A stretch of DNA of 48,122 nt, taken from assembly GCA_027483345.1 (NCBI GenBank), contig JAIXUV010000276.1, positions 1 to 48,122 of the forward strand, given 5' to 3'. Positions 45,032 through 48,122 of this stretch are shown piece after piece. Position 1 is the stretch's first letter; each line of letters begins with the position of its first letter. The notes under the pieces are model-generated. The model ran no database searches. It saw nothing but the letters and a program-made list of their open reading frames with translations, and was not told the DNA's origin. This DNA comes from Verrucomicrobiales bacterium. GTDB taxonomy: Bacteria > Verrucomicrobiota > Verrucomicrobiia > Limisphaerales > UBA9464. The position numbers were made by a program, and so were the translations under genes.

Positions 45032-46000
45032 TCAGGAGTCGCGGAGGCTTCGCCCGGTCAGTTCGAGGAAGACCGCCTCGAGGTTGGGCGGCTCCGCGGA
45101 GAAGGACCGCACGCCGATCCCGGCCTCCGCCAAACGGCCGAGGACTTCGGAGGATCCGGCTGCAAGCGAACCCACCCTCACCTGCACGCTCCTCCCATCG
45201 ATCCGGACGAAACCGATGCCCGGGATGTCACGGAGGGTTCCCGAGAGGGTGTCGGGCACCGGCTCCTCGAGTTCGATCCGGAGTTCGGCGCCGGCGCCGG
45301 TGCCGGCACGGTGACGGAGCCGTGCCAGCGAGTCGTCGGCGACGATCCGTCCCCGGTCGATGATGATTACCCGGTCGCAGAGGCGTTCGACCTCCTCCAT
45401 GTAGTGCGTGGTGTAGAGCAGCGTCTTCCCGCGGCGACGGAGCTCGGCGATGTTGTCGAAGATGGCGTTCCGGCTCTGCGGATCGACACCGACGGTGGGC
45501 TCGTCGAGCAGGAGGATGTCCGGGTCGTGCAGCAGGGCGGCCGCGAGGTTGAGCCGGCGCTTCATGCCGCCGCTGAAGGTCCCGACCCGGTCGTCCGCGC
45601 GATCGGAGAGGCCGACGAACTCCAGCGCCGAACGGACGGCCTCCGGGATCCGGGACCGCCCGACGCCCTGGATCGCGGCGAAGAACCCGAGGTTCCTCCG
45701 CGCGTCCAGTTCCTCGTAGAGGGCCAGATCCTGCGGGACCAGGCCGAGGCGACGCTTGATCGGATCGGTGTCGGAGACCAGGGCGGCACCGCCGAGCAAC
45801 AACTCCCCGGAGTCGGGCCGGAGCAGGCCCGTGACCATCGAGAAGGTGGTGGTCTTGCCGGCGCCGTTGGGGCCCAGCAGGCCGACGCTCTCGCCTGCCC
45901 GGACCTCGAACGAGACGCCGTCCACGGCGGTGCGGTCGCCGAAGCGGCGGACGAGGTTCCGCGCGGCGAGAACGACCGGGGCGGAACCATCGGTGTTCAT
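45032..46000 (-). CDS. ABC transporter ATP-binding protein
   Basis: VGLLGPNGAGKTTTFSMVTGLL (Walker A), FSGGMKRRLNLAAALLHDPDILLLDEPTVGVDPQSRN. ATG at 46000. Confidence 0.95.
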   Translation of the reverse strand: MNTDGSAPVVLAARNLVRRFGDRTAVDGVSFEVRAGESVGLLGPNGAGKTTTFSMVTGLLRPDSGELLLGGAALVSDTDPIKRRLGLVPQDLALYEELDARRNLGFFAAIQGVGRSRIPEAVRSALEFVGLSDRADDRVGTFSGGMKRRLNLAAALLHDPDILLLDEPTVGVDPQSRNAIFDNIAELRRRGKTLLYTTHYMEEVERLCDRVIIIDRGRIVADDSLARLRHRAGTGAGAELRIELEEPVPDTLSGTLRDIPGIGFVRIDGRSVQVRVGSLAAGSSEVLGRLAEAGIGVRSFSAEPPNLEAVFLELTGRSLRDS

Positions 46001-46437
46001 GGCTTCGCCTTCGGATACCGGAGCCGTGTTCCTTCCACCGAGAGGACGACCAACCGTTCCAACACCGCCAGGTCCACGTCGGCGAGGCGCTTGATGTAGA
46101 GGCAGACCTTCGCGGTCTTGTGTTTGCCCAGGCGGGAGAGCAACGCCTTCGACTCGTCGGAGTCGAATCCTTCGAGGAGATAGAGGCTGATGTGGGCGGA
46201 ACCGGAGGAGAACCCAACGATGCACGACTCGCCTTCGCGTCCGCTCTCGTAGCGGTAGTGGTACTCGTCGAAGCCCACGATGCTGGGCCCCCACATCTTC
46301 GGGGCGCAGCCGGTGGCCTTCCGCATCAGGTCGACCAACAGCCCGCAGTCGCGTCTGCGGGACTCGTCGGGGATCCGGGCGATGTAGGATTCGACATCGA
46401 CCTTCGTGGGCTGGGTCTTGTTCCGGGAAGTGGCCAT
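45997..46437 (-). CDS. DUF1801 family protein
   Basis: VDVESYIARIPDESRRRDCGLLVDLMRKATGCAPKMWGPSIVGFDEYHYRYESGREGESCIVGFSSGSAHISLYLL; 4-nt ATGA overlap with the ATPase gene. Confidence 0.85.
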   Translation of the reverse strand: MATSRNKTQPTKVDVESYIARIPDESRRRDCGLLVDLMRKATGCAPKMWGPSIVGFDEYHYRYESGREGESCIVGFSSGSAHISLYLLEGFDSDESKALLSRLGKHKTAKVCLYIKRLADVDLAVLERLVVLSVEGTRLRYPKAKP

Positions 46438-46518
46438 GGAATCGGAGGGGTTTGGTTGGAGGCCGCCGTCGAAAGGAGCCTTCCATCCGGCGCGGAGGAT
46501 CGCAATCCGCTGAGAGTC

Positions 46519-48122
46519 CTAGCGGATGAATTCCACGAATCGGGATTCGCCGGGAGGGATGTCCAACGCGACAGGAGCGCCGTTCGTCCACGACTGCGCG
46601 GTGAGCCATTCCCGGGCTTCGCGCCAAGGGACGCGGGCGGAGAGCGCCACCTTGGCCGCGACCTCGGGGAAGACCCGGGCGGGCGTCCTGCCCGACTTCA
46701 CCACGCCGTCGTTGTTCACGAGTTCCACCACCCAGCCGGCGGGGTTCCGGTTGATCGCGAACTGCACCGGGTCGCCCTGTACCGAGACGGGAAGCAGCGT
46801 GGCGGCGATCTCCGCAAGCCGACCGTCGGAAACGGCCGCGGGACGACCGGTGCGGGGATTGATGGAAGACGGGACGACCTCGACGGATCCGGCGGAACGG
46901 AGCTTCTCCCAGGCCGCGGCGCCGAGCGCCTCGACATGTCGGGGATGCACCAGCAGGCGGCTGCCCGACTCCAGGGCCGTGCGCAGCTCGGCCACGAAGG
47001 CCGGCCGGAACTCCATGTCGCCCGAGAGGAGGATCACCGGATAGCGGGACATGAAGGCGCCGATGGCGGTGGAGAGCACCACGTCGGCGATCTCGCCGTG
47101 GCGCGTCGGATGGAGGTAACCCGACTCCGGATTCGGGGGATTCCCGGGCACGGGCAGCCGGCGGTCGGCGGAGAACAACTGGTCCTCGAACAGGTCCGCT
47201 GTCTCCTGGTCGGCGACGGACCTCGGGAACACGCCCCAGGCCTTGCCCTGGTAGCCGTTGTGTCCCGCGAGCCGGTCGAGGACGACGAGCAACGGCGTGT
47301 AGGGATTGCCGCGGTCGTGGGAGCGGAAGAAGCGGAACGCCTCCGCCGCGGCCTCGCCGTGCGGGGTGAGCGACCAGGGTGGTCCGTCCGTGGCGAAGAA
47401 GCTGTTGAAGCTGTTCTCCGGCGTCACCATCGCGGCCCCCGCGAACCAGGCATGACGCCAGAGGCGCAGGCAGAGGCTCAGCGAATGGCCGGCGTCGAGT
47501 CCGGTGGCGGTGTCGCCGCGGGTGTCGAGCGGGCCCCGCGTGGTCACCGCGTTCCCGAACCACGGGCTTACCTGGACAGTCCATGGGAGGTTCCACTGGC
47601 GCGCGGCGCCACGGGCGAAGGCGAACTTCGACTGGGTGAAGCCGATGTTCTCACCCACCTCGAGGCCCACGACGGCGGCACCCCACTCGGCGGCGTAGGA
47701 CTCGTAGTGGGAATGTCCGGTGACGCTGATGAGACGTCCGCCCTTGGCCTGACGGTGCCACAGGAAGTACTCGCGAAGCTGCTCGTACGCCTCACGGCGG
47801 TCGCGGGGGACCGGATCGTAGCCGGCGCCGGCGGCCTCCTTGAGGAAACGGTCCTTGCGCCCATCGAAGTCCGCTCCCAGCACCGACTTCATCCAGTTCG
47901 TGTCGGGACGCAGCCGATGGAAGTGGTAGCCCCATTCGCCGAGCTGGATGGCGTTGAACACGCCGGCGCCGTCGAGGAGCCGGACGGCGTCCTCATCCGC
48001 GGTGCCCAGAACACTGGTGCCGCCCTGGAGCTGCATCCGGCCACCGTCGGGCGGATAGAGGATCACCGGCCAGCCGAGACGGGCGAGATACGCGAGTGCC
48101 GGACGCGACGCGGCGACCGCGG
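46519..48122 (-). CDS. Glycoside-hydrolase-like hypothetical protein, truncated at the window edge
   Basis: The frame stays open from the GTG at 48066 to the window end (AVAASRPALAYLARLGWPVILYPPDGGRMQ). Contains FNAIQLGEWGYHFHRLRPDTNW, RLISVTGHSHYESYAAEWGAAVVGLEVGENIGFTQSKFAFARGAARQWNLPWTVQVSPWFG. Confidence 0.6.
   Translation of the reverse strand, partial: AVAASRPALAYLARLGWPVILYPPDGGRMQLQGGTSVLGTADEDAVRLLDGAGVFNAIQLGEWGYHFHRLRPDTNWMKSVLGADFDGRKDRFLKEAAGAGYDPVPRDRREAYEQLREYFLWHRQAKGGRLISVTGHSHYESYAAEWGAAVVGLEVGENIGFTQSKFAFARGAARQWNLPWTVQVSPWFGNAVTTRGPLDTRGDTATGLDAGHSLSLCLRLWRHAWFAGAAMVTPENSFNSFFATDGPPWSLTPHGEAAAEAFRFFRSHDRGNPYTPLLVVLDRLAGHNGYQGKAWGVFPRSVADQETADLFEDQLFSADRRLPVPGNPPNPESGYLHPTRHGEIADVVLSTAIGAFMSRYPVILLSGDMEFRPAFVAELRTALESGSRLLVHPRHVEALGAAAWEKLRSAGSVEVVPSSINPRTGRPAAVSDGRLAEIAATLLPVSVQGDPVQFAINRNPAGWVVELVNNDGVVKSGRTPARVFPEVAAKVALSARVPWREAREWLTAQSWTNGAPVALDIPPGESRFVEFIR

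Overview
High-GC bacterial chromosomal window, densely coding. Gene content (PSCyt/DUF1549-DUF1553 plus DUF1501 pair, prepilin-type protein, PQQ-propeller proteins, cbb3 cluster) suggests Verrucomicrobiota or a PVC relative; that assignment is inference. About 34 genes are supported. They are: an aldehyde dehydrogenase; a large zinc metalloprotease; a compact cbb3 oxidase and assembly operon (ccoI-ccoS-ccoNO fusion-ccoQ-like-ccoP-ccoG-fixH-SafE-like); a PAS histidine kinase and NarL-type regulator pair; a PocR-AraC regulator; a radical SAM protein; a Dabb protein; an HpnA-like epimerase; a CPBP protease; an apparent RluA pseudouridine synthase plus RlmI-like methyltransferase fusion; a TPR protein; an NtrC-type regulator; a prepilin-like protein; two PQQ/beta-propeller proteins (one with an internal cytochrome c domain); an MbnP-like plus MauG/MbnH-like di-heme fusion next to a YHYH-domain protein; a DUF1549/1553 and DUF1501 pair; a redoxin/heme/copper-monooxygenase/EF-hand protein; an altronate dehydratase family protein; an ABC exporter operon; and an edge-truncated glycoside-hydrolase-like protein. 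The strongest candidate for something new is the single-polypeptide MbnP-MbnH-like fusion at 30073-31839 with its YHYH neighbour: an apparent copper-protein substrate fused to its maturing di-heme enzyme. Secondary interest: the CcoN-CcoO fusion with a mono-heme CcoP, the RluA-RlmI fusion, a multi-copy intergenic inverted-repeat family, and perfect intergenic hairpins. No rRNA, tRNA, CRISPR array or transposase was recognised. All family calls come from reading translated sequences and motifs; no searches were run.
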